Shown: positions 55,985 through 63,934 of the stretch, piece by piece
Position numbering within the stretch: the first letter of the stretch is position 1
How the letters are laid out: every line of letters starts with the position of its first letter
NCBI RefSeq assembly: GCF_009765995.1
Contig: NZ_LMUI01000020.1
Span: 124,001-188,000 of the forward strand
Length of the DNA: 64,000 nucleotides
Direction of reading: 5' to 3'
From: Methylocapsa sp. S129
GTDB taxonomy: Bacteria > Pseudomonadota > Alphaproteobacteria > Rhizobiales > Beijerinckiaceae
Made by a program: the position numbers and the translations under genes
The notes under the pieces: generated by a model
Seen by the model: only the letters and a program-made list of their open reading frames with translations
Told to the model about the DNA's origin: nothing
The model's database searches: none

Positions 55985-56926
55985 TCAGGCAAGAAACTTC
56001 CGCAACTCAGCTTCCGCGTCCCGCGCGCAGTCGCGCCCGCGCAGCCAGAGCAGGCCAAGTTTCTCCAGGTCGACCTCGAGCATGTCCGTCGCCATGTCCG
56101 GCTGCGTATACCTGGCGTGGATGCGGACGGTCTCGACCTCTCGGAACAGCACCTTGCGCAACTGGTCCATCGACTGCGAGCTGATTTCCATCGTCTTCTG
56201 GAGGAACACCATGGTGGGCAATTTGCTTGCCCACTTCCGAAGGCTCCAGGCCGGCAGCTTCGGTGTCGGGTACTCGCCCACGCCGATGCTCACCACGCGA
56301 ACATCCTTCCGGGCGGCGCCGAGCGATTCAGTCGCGTCCGCGATGGCATAGAGCGTCGGGTTGTTCGCGACGAAGCCCCCGTCGCGCACCTCGATTTTCT
56401 CGCCGCGGCTCGTGGACACGAACTTCTTCTTGAAGAAGGGATAGGCCGAGCAAGACCCGACGACGGCGTCCGCGATGGTGCAGCCGAAGCCGGGCTCGAA
56501 GGTCGCGTTTCCGAAGAAGGCCTGCCTGCGGTTCGTCTTGAAAATGATGGGCCGCTCTTCTTTCCATCGCGTCCCGACGATGCCCATATCCGTCTTGAAC
56601 GCGTCGAATTTCAACGCCCCGAACACCTCCGAGGCGAGCGTTTCCAGCGCGGCCGTCTTTTGGCTCGGAAGCCAGCGCGCCATGACCGTCACCACCCGCT
56701 TCCGGTAGAGCGCCTCGACTTCATCCACGGATTTCCCAAGCCCAAGCAGCGCGGCGATGATGGCGCCGGTCGATGTCCCGTAGATGAGATCGAACTTCTC
56801 GTAGAGCCGGCATTCGGCGAGCGCCTCAATCTCCTTCAGCGCGCCAAGGGTGTAGAAACCCTTCGCCCCGCCGCCATCAAGGCTTAGGACCCGAAAAAGC
56901 TTCGCCGTCGGAATATCGTCTGACAT
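55985..56926 (-). CDS. CBASS patatin-like phospholipase effector (CapV-like)
   Basis: The 313-aa patatin-fold protein has the oxyanion loop SLDGGGAKGFYTLG (Gly18-Gly20), the nucleophile Ser52 in YGTSTGAI and the dyad Asp182 in RDGGFVANNP. Patatin phospholipases paired with a CD-NTase form type I CBASS, in which cyclic nucleotide binding triggers membrane phospholipid hydrolysis and abortive infection. The CD-NTase gene starts 10 bp later. No Cap2/Cap3 or HORMA/TRIP13 genes are present, so this is the minimal two-gene form. It begins only 5 bp after the frameshifted SRAP gene. Confidence 0.92.
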   Translation of the reverse strand: MSDDIPTAKLFRVLSLDGGGAKGFYTLGALKEIEALAECRLYEKFDLIYGTSTGAIIAALLGLGKSVDEVEALYRKRVVTVMARWLPSQKTAALETLASEVFGALKFDAFKTDMGIVGTRWKEERPIIFKTNRRQAFFGNATFEPGFGCTIADAVVGSCSAYPFFKKKFVSTSRGEKIEVRDGGFVANNPTLYAIADATESLGAARKDVRVVSIGVGEYPTPKLPAWSLRKWASKLPTMVFLQKTMEISSQSMDQLRKVLFREVETVRIHARYTQPDMATDMLEVDLEKLGLLWLRGRDCARDAEAELRKFLA

Positions 56927-56931
56927 TGCGG

Positions 56932-57520
56932 TTATCCGACCCGTTCAACCGATAAGGTGCCCTCCGGCATCGACTTCAAAATAGATTTTGATGAAACCGA
57001 AGGGTCGAGCCAGGCGGCCCAATCCGAGCGGTTGAGTATCGCGATCTGCCGATCATGATACGGGGCGATGTCGGGCCCAGGTTCGATGGTGAGCATTGTG
57101 AAGGCCTCGCCGATATCCTTGTTGGCACGCCAAACCCCGGCGATGGAGAACCGGGGGCTCGCCCTTTTTGGTGAACAGCCATTTGTCCTTCCGCTTCTTC
57201 TTGTCCGGTGGATCGGTGAATTCGTAGAAGCCGTCGGCGATAATCAGGCACCGGCCCGATGTGAATTCGCGCCCGTCTGAGCGGAAATTGTAGACTGGCT
57301 TGCCGTTTTGCCCGGGCCAGCTCCAGCGCCGCTGGACAAGATCGCCCGCGTCCGGCTCGCCCTCAACCGTTCGCACGATCGGCGCGATATCGGTGATCTT
57401 GATATCGTGCCGCGCCTGGATGTTCGCCGTGCCCTCGGAGAAGCGGATCTTGATCTTGAGGTCCGCGAAATCCTTAAAGATCGCCGCCGCCTCCACCTCC
57501 AATCGATAGTCGTTGCACAT
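56932..57520 (-). pseudogene. SRAP (YedK/HMCES-like) gene with a frameshift
   Basis: The start MCNDYRLEVEAAAIF has the catalytic Cys2 that cross-links to abasic sites in ssDNA. GRCLIIADGFYEFTDP contains the active-site Glu. Near 57146-57152 the frame is lost: the first frame degenerates after KKGEPPV, while another frame continues AGVWRANKDIGEAFTML, PGPDIAPYHDRQIAIL and ends at 56932. The change equals one extra or two missing bases. Joined, the protein would be about 196 aa, a normal SRAP length. The stop is 5 bp before capV, so translation or transcription coupling to CBASS is likely. Confidence 0.85.
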
Positions 57521-57558
57521 GCAGGTCTCCGAACAGCGGACGGTTGCATCTGACTGTA

Positions 57559-57573
57559 GTTCTTATTATGTTC
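57559..57573. promoter_or_regulatory. SOS (LexA) box between the divergent SRAP genes
   Basis: GTTC-TTATTAT-GTTC is a perfect GTTC-N7-GTTC alphaproteobacterial LexA site. It lies 39 bp upstream of the SRAP/CBASS operon start (57520) and overlaps the probable 5' end of the rightward SRAP paralogue. SRAP means SOS-response-associated peptidase, so a LexA site is expected here; its consequence for CBASS is the novel point. Confidence 0.65.
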
Positions 57574-58242
57574 TCCCCCGTGACCGCAACCCCATTCGAT
57601 CTGGACGCGCCTCTCGGTCAACGCCGCGCCATCATAAGGCGAGACGGAGAGGGCGTGGAAATGGTGGAGCTTTCCTGGGGCCTGCAGCCACGGGACGGCA
57701 ACGGCCGGCCCTTCACGGTGATCCGCGCCGAAGGTCGAAGCTTCCCGACGCATCGCTGTCTTGTTCCCCCGTCCGAGTTTCGAATGCGAATCCGGGGCCG
57801 CGGATACAGTTTCTCGCTCGCTGACGGCGATTGGTTCTACTTCGCCGGCATATGGCGGCCCGAGACACACGGCTCGTGCGAAGCTTATGCGATTCTCACG
57901 ATCGAGCCTGGCCCCGATGTCGCCCGATACCATGATCGGCAAATGGCGGTCTTGAGGCGTGCGCAGCGATTCGATTGGCTCGATGCAACGATTGCCGAGG
58001 GTGAGTTGCTGCGTCCCCTGCCGGCCGGGGAGCTTTCGCGTCAGAGAGGATCGGCGGCCGAACGTGCCGCAGGGGTCTATGGCGTTCTAGGACGCCTATC
58101 ACCGCTGCGGCTGCCAGCCCACACGCATTTCCTGAGAGTCGCGAATACGCCTTCGCGAAGCCGGATTGTGAAGGGGAATGCCTTCCCCCTGGCCGGCGCT
58201 TTGGTCGCCGGCACACCCCCTTCTGCGGGGACGCCCCCGTAA
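57568..58242 (+). CDS. SRAP-domain paralogue lacking the N-terminal catalytic Cys
   Basis: The 224-aa protein shows SRAP landmarks: VELSWGLQP, TVIRAEGRSFPTHRCLVPPSEF, DWFYFAGIWRP and AILTIEPGPDVARYHDRQMAVL. It starts MFSPVTAT instead of MCxR, so the Cys2 that forms the abasic-site adduct is absent, and the position of the first Glu differs. The ATG at 57568 overlaps a LexA box; GTG 57580 is an alternative start. The C-terminal 60 residues (after AGELSRQRG) are not SRAP-like and Pro/Gly-rich. It is divergent from the frameshifted SRAP gene. Confidence 0.7.
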   Translation: MFSPVTATPFDLDAPLGQRRAIIRRDGEGVEMVELSWGLQPRDGNGRPFTVIRAEGRSFPTHRCLVPPSEFRMRIRGRGYSFSLADGDWFYFAGIWRPETHGSCEAYAILTIEPGPDVARYHDRQMAVLRRAQRFDWLDATIAEGELLRPLPAGELSRQRGSAAERAAGVYGVLGRLSPLRLPAHTHFLRVANTPSRSRIVKGNAFPLAGALVAGTPPSAGTPP

Positions 58243-58273
58243 CGCCCCGAGAGTGAGAGTGCGGGCCGGATTT

Positions 58274-58329
58274 CCGCGACGGCTTGAGGGCTGGAGGAGA
58301 GGCCTCCGGCGCCCGTCGCGGAGATCACG
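58274..58329 (+). promoter_or_regulatory. Stem-loop leader overlapping the ardC ribosome binding site
   Basis: An outer stem CCGCGACGG (58274-58282) / CCGTCGCGG (58313-58321) encloses an inner stem GGAGG/CCTCC (58293-58297 / 58303-58307). The 3' outer arm runs into CGGAGA, the ribosome binding site 6-9 nt before the ATG at 58330. The layout is repeated before parB (60388-60446). Confidence 0.6.
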
Positions 58330-59289
58330 ATGTTCAGAAAGACCATCCTCGCTCGCGCCGGCTCGGACCGGGCGACCCTCTATGACGAAATCACCGGCAA
58401 GATCATCGCCGAGCTGGAGGCCGGCCGCGTGCCCTGGGTCCAGCCCTGGGGCACGGCCGCGGCGAAGGCACCGCTCGCCGTGCCACGGAACGCCGCCACC
58501 GGCCGGCAATATTCCGGGATCAATATCCTGATTCTCTGGGGCGCCGTCATCGCGCTCGGCTATCCGGGCCAGAGCTGGCTCACGTTCCGCCAAGCGCTCG
58601 CGCTCGGCGGTAATGTGCGTAAGGGCGAGCATGGCACGACTGTCGTCTATGCCGACCGCTTCGTGCCTGACGACGAGAAGAAGCGCGCCCTCGAGACCGG
58701 GGAAGACGCTCAGGCAATCCCGTTCCTCAAGCGCTTCACCCTGTTCAACACGGCGCAGTGCGAGAACCTACCAGACGACGTCGCGGCGGTGACGCCGCCT
58801 CCGCCGCCGAGCCTGATCGAGCCACGGGTCGAGGCGCTGATCCAGGCGACGGGCATCGACTTCCGCATCGGCGGCAACCGCGCCTTCTATGTTCCGGCGC
58901 AAGACTACGTCCGGGTCCCGCCGCCCCAGGCGTATTTCGAGCCGATCAACTGGCATCGTACCGCGCTCCACGAACTCGGGCACGCCACGGGGCACGCCTC
59001 CCGTCTCCGGCGCGATCTGGCCGCCGGCTTCGGCACCAGGAAATACGCCTTCGAGGAGTTGGTGGCGGAGATAACCGCGGCCTTTTGCTGCGCCTCGCTC
59101 GGCATCGTGCCGACGGTCCGGCATGCCGACTACATCGGCTCCTGGCTCGAGGTGCTGCGCGAGGACAACCGCGCGGTCGTACGGGCCGCCTCCCAAGCCA
59201 GCAAGGCGGCCGAGTGGCTGCTCGGGTTCCTGCCGGCCAATGTTCGTCCTATACCCGCGACAACCTCTCGCGACGAGGAAGCGGCGTGA
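58330..59289 (+). CDS. ArdC-like antirestriction protein (ssDNA-binding domain plus metallopeptidase-like domain)
   Basis: This 319-aa protein has the N-terminal ArdC ssDNA-binding domain (LYDEITGKIIAELEAGRVPW, NAATGRQYSGINILILW, LTFRQALALGGNVRKGEHG) and a C-terminal zincin-like domain with TALHELGHATGH (His214, Glu215, His218) and FEELVAEITAAF. ArdC-like proteins protect incoming single-stranded plasmid DNA during conjugation. It fits a mobile backbone and sits beside an R-M system it might counteract in other hosts. The ATG at 58330 follows a structured leader. Confidence 0.9.
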   Translation: MFRKTILARAGSDRATLYDEITGKIIAELEAGRVPWVQPWGTAAAKAPLAVPRNAATGRQYSGINILILWGAVIALGYPGQSWLTFRQALALGGNVRKGEHGTTVVYADRFVPDDEKKRALETGEDAQAIPFLKRFTLFNTAQCENLPDDVAAVTPPPPPSLIEPRVEALIQATGIDFRIGGNRAFYVPAQDYVRVPPPQAYFEPINWHRTALHELGHATGHASRLRRDLAAGFGTRKYAFEELVAEITAAFCCASLGIVPTVRHADYIGSWLEVLREDNRAVVRAASQASKAAEWLLGFLPANVRPIPATTSRDEEAA

Positions 59290-59409
59290 TAGGGGACAAG
59301 TCTAGTTCGGTCAACAAGGGAGCACCGTCTGACTTCAAACAAGTGCAACTCTCAGAAATATCGGGCTCGATGCCGCAAGTCAGCCAATTCAAATTGAAGG
59401 ACGTCAACT

Positions 59410-60324
59410 GTGACCCTGGTCTGTGTGAGATTGGAAGAAAGTTTCGGTGTTGTCCGCATAACAGCGCTGGCCGACGCGCGGGCGTCTATCCGTCGCGAAG
59501 ATGGGACCTTCAAGACCGTTTCTGACACTACCGCAAAGCTCTTTGCCGTCCCTGTTCGCTGTTACCCGCTAAACCTCACCCCGGTGATAGGCGCTTGGAC
59601 TGACCCTTATTTCGAAACAATGATTGGCTTGGGCTTTTCGGGATCCTGTTTCGAGGCGCTGACGGTCATCGCTCACATCAGCCAGTCGTTGTCAGCTCTG
59701 GTCGCCCCAAATGGAGATTCGCCCGTACCTACCAGAGATGGACTGGTGAATCTGATCTCCAGGCTTTGCGAAACCTATTTTGCTCACCACAGTGGCGATG
59801 GCAAACCCCTCCTGCTCCTCATCATTTTCGGATTTGAAGACGGCAAGCCGTGGATCGCAAAGGTCTTTTGGGACCAACCGACCGGCGTTAAATCGTGCGT
59901 GGAATGGGCGACTGATGGCACTCTGGTGACGGTCGGCCAGGACCAACTGTTCCGCCAATACACCGAACAGTGGCGAACCCGAATCCAGAAACACAGGGAG
60001 GGCGTCGCAAAGAAAGCTCCTCCAGCCCTGGGCGACACTACCTTTGAGCAACAGCTCGAAATTTCACGCCACGATGTGGCAGAGCGCAAATCCGTCGAGG
60101 AAGAAATGCTTCGCCAGATTGAGTCGGAATTCGCCACGAGCATCGGAGGCGTCCTGCAGCGCCTTGAATTGGGCGTGGAAGATGGACGCGTGGTCGCCGG
60201 CTTCACCCATGACGATAGGCCTTATCTCGACGGGGCCAGCTACACCGTAACGCCCGGGACCCTGCTTGGGCCAATTGCGATAGTTGAGAAGATGGGACGA
60301 CAGGTTCGGAAATCAGATGTTTGA
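59410..60324 (+). CDS. Unrecognised 304-aa protein, faint Ntn-hydrolase (proteasome-like) resemblance
   Basis: The protein starts at GTG 59410 with AAGGA 8 nt upstream. The first half (TLVCVRLEESFGVVRITALADARASI ... IGLGFSGSCFEALTVIAHISQSL) has the alternating strands and GFSGS-helix that recall proteasome-like Ntn hydrolases, but no N-terminal catalytic Thr/Ser/Cys can be assigned with confidence. The C-terminal third has a helical stretch (FEQQLEISRHDVAERKSVEEEML) and a compact final domain. It lies between ardC and parB, and its codon use and lower GC look unlike its flanking genes, suggesting a later insertion. Confidence 0.6.
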   Translation: MTLVCVRLEESFGVVRITALADARASIRREDGTFKTVSDTTAKLFAVPVRCYPLNLTPVIGAWTDPYFETMIGLGFSGSCFEALTVIAHISQSLSALVAPNGDSPVPTRDGLVNLISRLCETYFAHHSGDGKPLLLLIIFGFEDGKPWIAKVFWDQPTGVKSCVEWATDGTLVTVGQDQLFRQYTEQWRTRIQKHREGVAKKAPPALGDTTFEQQLEISRHDVAERKSVEEEMLRQIESEFATSIGGVLQRLELGVEDGRVVAGFTHDDRPYLDGASYTVTPGTLLGPIAIVEKMGRQVRKSDV

Positions 60325-60387
60325 GCTCGTCGGACACACCAGTCGGATAGTTCGGCTCTGGAAGAGGAAGAGGGCTGCGCGAGTTTT

Positions 60388-60446
60388 CGCGGCGGGTTGG
60401 AGGTCGAGAGAGAGGCTCTCGGCCGCCCGCCGCGGAGACTACCCCG
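60388..60446 (+). promoter_or_regulatory. Stem-loop leader overlapping the parB-like ribosome binding site
   Basis: The outer stem CGCGGCGGG (60388-60396) / CCCGCCGCG (60426-60434) encloses an inner stem CGAGAG/CTCTCG (60405-60410 / 60416-60421). The 3' arm merges with CGGAGA ahead of the ATG at 60447. Arm length, loop length (29-30 nt) and distance to the start codon match the ardC leader although the stem sequences differ. Confidence 0.6.
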
Positions 60447-62588
60447 ATGGCTGGTGCCATTCAGAAGATCACCCTGTCGTCCTCGCGCGACATTCCCTTC
60501 AACAAGCTGGTGCTCAGCCAGTCGAACGTCCGGCGCGTGAAGGCCGGCGTTTCGATCGAGGAGCTGGCCGACGATATCGCGCGGCGGACGCTCCTCCAGA
60601 GCCTCAGCGTCCGGCCAATCCTCGACGCTGACGGCGCCGAGACCGGCATGTTCGAGATCCCCGCCGGTGGCCGACGCTACCGCGCCCTCGAATTGCTGGT
60701 GAAGCAGAAGCGCCTGGCCAAGACCGCACCCGTGCCCTGCGTCGTGCGCGATCCCGCGACCGACATTCTCGGCGAAGACGATTCGCTCGCCGAGAATATC
60801 CAGCGCGCCCCGCTGCATCCCCTCGACCAGTTCCGCGCCTTTCTGGCACTTCGCCAGAAGGGCCGGTCCGAGGAGGACATCGCCGCGGCGTTCTTCGTCG
60901 GCGTGAGCGTGGTGAAGCAGCGCCTGCGGCTTGCCTCCGTCTCGCCGACGCTGCTCGACATCTACGCCGAAGACGGCATGTCGCTTGAGCAGTTGATGGC
61001 GTTCACCGTCACGGCCGACCATGCCCGCCAGGAACAGGTCTGGCAGGCGATCTCCGGATCCTGGTCGAAGGAGCCCTACCAGATCCGTCGCATGCTGACG
61101 GAAAAGACGGTGCGCGCTGCCGACCGGCGGGCCGTGTTCGTCGGCCTGGAAGCCTATGAGGCCTCCGGCGGCCTGGTCCTGCGCGATCTCTTCCAGCAGG
61201 ACGATGGTGGCTGGCTCGAAGATGCCGCCCTGCTCGATGGCTTGGTCGCCGAGAAACTGAAGGCCGAGGCGGAGAAGATCGCCGCCGAGGGTTGGAAGTG
61301 GATCGAGGTCGCGATCGATCTGCCTTACGGCCACGCCCATGGGCTGCGCGCGCTTGAGGGCGTTGCCACCGGCCTGACGGAAGAGGAACAGGCGACGATA
61401 GAGGCGCTGAACGCCGAATACGCCAAGCTCGAGACCGAGTATGCGGAAGCCGACGAGTTGCCCGACGAGGCAGATCAGCGGCTGGGCGAGATCGAGACGG
61501 CACTTGCCGCCTTCGGCGATCGTCCTCTCAGCTACGCGGCGGCCGACATCGTGCGCGCCGGCGTCTTCGTCACCATCGATGCCGAGGGCGCGCTCTCGGT
61601 CGATCGCGGCTACGTCCGTTCCGAGGACGAGGCGCCTATCGTCGAGCCGGGACACGAAGGCGACGAAGACGACGTGATCGCTGGTTCGCAGGGCACCGAA
61701 CCGGGCGCGCCGATCGTTCAACGCGCGGTCATCGCCATCGGCGGCCAGTCTTCGGAGCCGGAGGACGAGGATGACGATGTCGTCAAGCCGCTGCCGGACC
61801 GTCTCGTGACGGAGCTGACCGCCGAGCGTACGCTGGCGCTACGCGACAAGCTGGCCAACACGCCAACGGTCGCGTTCCAGGCGGTGCTGCACAAGTTTTG
61901 TCTGGACGTCTTCCAGCGCTTCTTCTCCTCCGGCAGCGCGATGGAAATCTCGGTCCGCAGCATCGCCTTCCCCGTGCAGGCGCAAGGGCTGAAGGACACG
62001 GCCGCGGCGCGCGCGATCGCCGGGCGTCACAAGGTCTGGGAAGACCGGCTTCCGAAGGACCGCGCCGATCTTTGGGACTGGCTCACCACGCTCACCGGCG
62101 ACGAGCAGGCGGCGCTCTTCGCCCATTGCGCCTCGTTCGGCGTCAATGCGCTCTATGAGAAGGCCGACCGCTACGGCGGCGTGGTCACGTCACACGGAGT
62201 CGAACAGCGCATCGCCGAGGCGGACCGCATCGCACGGGCCGTCGATCTCGACATGGTGGGAGCCGGTTGGCGGCCGACCGCCGAGAACTACCTGGGTCGC
62301 GTGCCGAAGCGCCGCATTCTCGACGCGGTGCGAGAGGGCGCGGGCGAACGGGCCGCGCACCTCATCGACCACCTGAAGAAGGGCGACATGGCCAAGGAGG
62401 CGGAAAGGCTTCTGGCCGATACCGGCTGGCTACCGGAGCCCCTGCGGCCCGTCACCAAGGACGAGGCGGCGACCACCGCCGGCACCTCGGACGCCGAGGT
62501 CGGCGCGCTGCCGGAGTTCCTTGCCGTCGACGGCGAGGACGCCGCTGCCGAGGATGCGGAAGACCCGCGGATGATCGCGGCCGAATAG
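60447..62588 (+). CDS. ParB/RepB/Spo0J-like protein, large ICE/plasmid type
   Basis: This 713-aa protein has an N-terminal ParB nuclease-like/CTPase fold (PFNKLVLSQSNVRRVKAGVS, EIPAGGRRYRALELL, VRDPATDILGEDDSLAENIQR) and an HTH region (KGRSEEDIAAAFFVGVSVVKQRLRLA, about residues 140-170). A long C-terminal extension with an acidic linker (about 390-450) follows. Large ParB-like proteins of this size occur in integrative elements and megaplasmids of alphaproteobacteria next to ardC-like genes. No parA is adjacent, so a role in DNA partition is uncertain. Confidence 0.85.
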   Translation: MAGAIQKITLSSSRDIPFNKLVLSQSNVRRVKAGVSIEELADDIARRTLLQSLSVRPILDADGAETGMFEIPAGGRRYRALELLVKQKRLAKTAPVPCVVRDPATDILGEDDSLAENIQRAPLHPLDQFRAFLALRQKGRSEEDIAAAFFVGVSVVKQRLRLASVSPTLLDIYAEDGMSLEQLMAFTVTADHARQEQVWQAISGSWSKEPYQIRRMLTEKTVRAADRRAVFVGLEAYEASGGLVLRDLFQQDDGGWLEDAALLDGLVAEKLKAEAEKIAAEGWKWIEVAIDLPYGHAHGLRALEGVATGLTEEEQATIEALNAEYAKLETEYAEADELPDEADQRLGEIETALAAFGDRPLSYAAADIVRAGVFVTIDAEGALSVDRGYVRSEDEAPIVEPGHEGDEDDVIAGSQGTEPGAPIVQRAVIAIGGQSSEPEDEDDDVVKPLPDRLVTELTAERTLALRDKLANTPTVAFQAVLHKFCLDVFQRFFSSGSAMEISVRSIAFPVQAQGLKDTAAARAIAGRHKVWEDRLPKDRADLWDWLTTLTGDEQAALFAHCASFGVNALYEKADRYGGVVTSHGVEQRIAEADRIARAVDLDMVGAGWRPTAENYLGRVPKRRILDAVREGAGERAAHLIDHLKKGDMAKEAERLLADTGWLPEPLRPVTKDEAATTAGTSDAEVGALPEFLAVDGEDAAAEDAEDPRMIAAE

Positions 62589-62595
62589 CGCCAGG

Positions 62596-62624
62596 ACGCG
62601 GGGCGGCCACCGGCCGTCCCGCGT
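62596..62624 (+). terminator. Strong hairpin after the parB-like gene
   Basis: ACGCGGG and CCCGCGT pair around an inner GGCC/GGCC stem with a 3-nt loop, directly after the stop codon at 62588. There is no T run, so it may be a processing or Rho-assisted signal, or part of the leader of the next gene. Confidence 0.4.
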
Positions 62625-62692
62625 GTCTTCGTCTCTTACCCCATTGAACAGGCCGGCCTTCGCGTCGGGCTTTCGTGTTTCTCGAGGTCATC

Positions 62693-63112
62693 ATGCCCGT
62701 CTTCACCATCGAAACGACTTACCGCCTCCCGATCTATCGGCAGCGCACCTATGAAGCCGTAACGGCCGAGCAGGCCTGCGGTCTCGCAATCGCCGACGAA
62801 GGCTGGGATGACGGGAAATCCGATGCCGACGTTGCCGGCGACACCTACGTCAGCGGCGCGTGGGAGGGCCGGGACACCGCCTATAGCAGGAAGGTTCTGC
62901 CGATCCCCTCGCGGTTCGGCGAACAGCCTCAGCGCAAGGCCGAGCATTTCGAGGTGCTGCTCGGTCTCCTCAAGATCTTCGCGAATGCCCCCGCCGGTGG
63001 GCTGTCGGATGCCGCCGACCGGCGTTGGCGGACAGATGCCGCCATCGCGAAGGCCGAGACGATCTTGGCGGGTGAAGGCGATCCTGATGTGAGCCCCAAT
63101 CGAGAAATTTAG
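62693..63112 (+). CDS. Hypothetical 139-aa mobile-element protein
   Basis: The protein starts MPVFTIETTYRLPIYRQRTYEAVTAEQACGLAI, with a short alpha/beta N-terminal module (to about residue 60) that resembles host-interaction or hypothetical proteins found beside parB-like genes in alphaproteobacterial elements. The C-terminal half is helical (AEHFEVLLGLLKIF). GAGG lies 6 nt before the ATG at 62693. No signal or membrane segment. Function unknown. Confidence 0.7.
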   Translation: MPVFTIETTYRLPIYRQRTYEAVTAEQACGLAIADEGWDDGKSDADVAGDTYVSGAWEGRDTAYSRKVLPIPSRFGEQPQRKAEHFEVLLGLLKIFANAPAGGLSDAADRRWRTDAAIAKAETILAGEGDPDVSPNREI

Positions 63113-63123
63113 CGCGCTAGGGG

Positions 63124-63170
63124 TTGACCGTGAGTGGACTACGTCTTACATCAGCCGTAGTCCACTCACG
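63124..63170 (+). promoter_or_regulatory. Promoter with a 15-bp perfect inverted repeat (probable autoregulatory operator)
   Basis: CGTGAGTGGACTACG (63129-63143) and its exact reverse complement (63156-63170) are separated by 12 nt. TTGACC (63124-63129) and TTACAT (63146-63151), spaced by 16 bp, form a promoter whose elements and start site lie within or between the arms. The ATG of the downstream gene is 9 bp after the repeat. Confidence 0.65.
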
Positions 63171-63178
63171 TAGAAGCC

Positions 63179-63745
63179 ATGGCCGACAAAACGATTGCAG
63201 AGCGTGCCCGGCGCCAACGGGGCGTCCGGCTCACTGAGGGTTGGCAAGAAGTAAAGGTGTGGGTGCCCACGGAGGCCGACGCCGAAGATGTTCGAAAACT
63301 CGCCGCGGAGCGCCGCAAAAGAGCGGAAGCGCTGCACGGCCTCAGCAAGGAAGTACCAATGATCGACATGAACACGGAACTACGGATCGCGAAGGCGATC
63401 TCGGAACAAGGCTCGGCGGCGTACACGACAGAGTCGGGAGCCGTCCTCGAGTTGATGACCCATCTCGCGGATGAAGACGACCTGCAAGGCCTGTCGCGCG
63501 CATTCGTCATCTTGGCGCGCGCCAAGCCACCGAACGCGGCATTCGTGGCGGCTCGGGTCCCCGCGAAGATCTCGAACTTTCTGATCAAGCATCGCGGCAT
63601 CAATCCAATCGCGTTGCTGAAATGGACCTCGGCCTACCCCGCGTGGGTCGAGGACCTGAAGGACGCAGTACGTGACCCCGTCCGCTTCGAGCAGGTGGTC
63701 GAAGCGATGGCGACTGCCATCAACCAGGCGGCGGCCACGAACTAG
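63179..63745 (+). CDS. Hypothetical protein with RHH-like N-terminus, probably autoregulated
   Basis: This 188-aa protein starts MADKTIAERARRQRGVRLTE. Residues 15-50 (RGVRLTEGWQEVKVWVPTEADAEDVRKLAAERRKR) have a strand-helix-helix pattern like ribbon-helix-helix DNA-binding domains. The remainder is helical and unrecognised (MIDMNTELRIAKAISEQGSA ...). A 15-bp perfect inverted repeat covers its promoter just upstream, which fits autoregulation. It ends before a strong terminator. It could be a plasmid/ICE copy control or partner of ParB, but this is speculative. Confidence 0.7.
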   Translation: MADKTIAERARRQRGVRLTEGWQEVKVWVPTEADAEDVRKLAAERRKRAEALHGLSKEVPMIDMNTELRIAKAISEQGSAAYTTESGAVLELMTHLADEDDLQGLSRAFVILARAKPPNAAFVAARVPAKISNFLIKHRGINPIALLKWTSAYPAWVEDLKDAVRDPVRFEQVVEAMATAINQAAATN

Positions 63746-63760
63746 CGCTCCGACAAGAAC

Positions 63761-63802
63761 AGGCCCGGCCTCGGACTGCGTCCAGAGGCCGGGCCTTTTT
63801 TA
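63761..63802 (+). terminator. Rho-independent terminator
   Basis: A perfect 12-bp stem (AGGCCCGGCCTC / GAGGCCGGGCCT) with a 12-nt loop is followed by TTTTTT. It ends the transcription unit of the 188-aa protein gene. Confidence 0.9.
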
Positions 63803-63934
63803 TTGCCTTCGCTGGTTCGCGGTCGTCGCGCGCCGAGAGGAAGAGGACGGCCGCGCCGGCTTTGAGCCGATGCGGTCCGAGAGAGAGCGCGCCGGCCGGC
63901 TCGCCCCGTTTCCCGCTCTCCCGAGGTTCCCTCC

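Noticed and set aside
55910-56887. 325-codon rightward frame opposite the CapV-like gene
   Set aside because: The leftward frame has GGGAKG, GTSTG and DGG motifs of a patatin; the rightward frame has none.
56976-57251. Separate 91-aa leftward gene
   Set aside because: It is a third frame inside the broken SRAP gene; the SRAP C-terminal half is encoded in a different frame ending at 56932.
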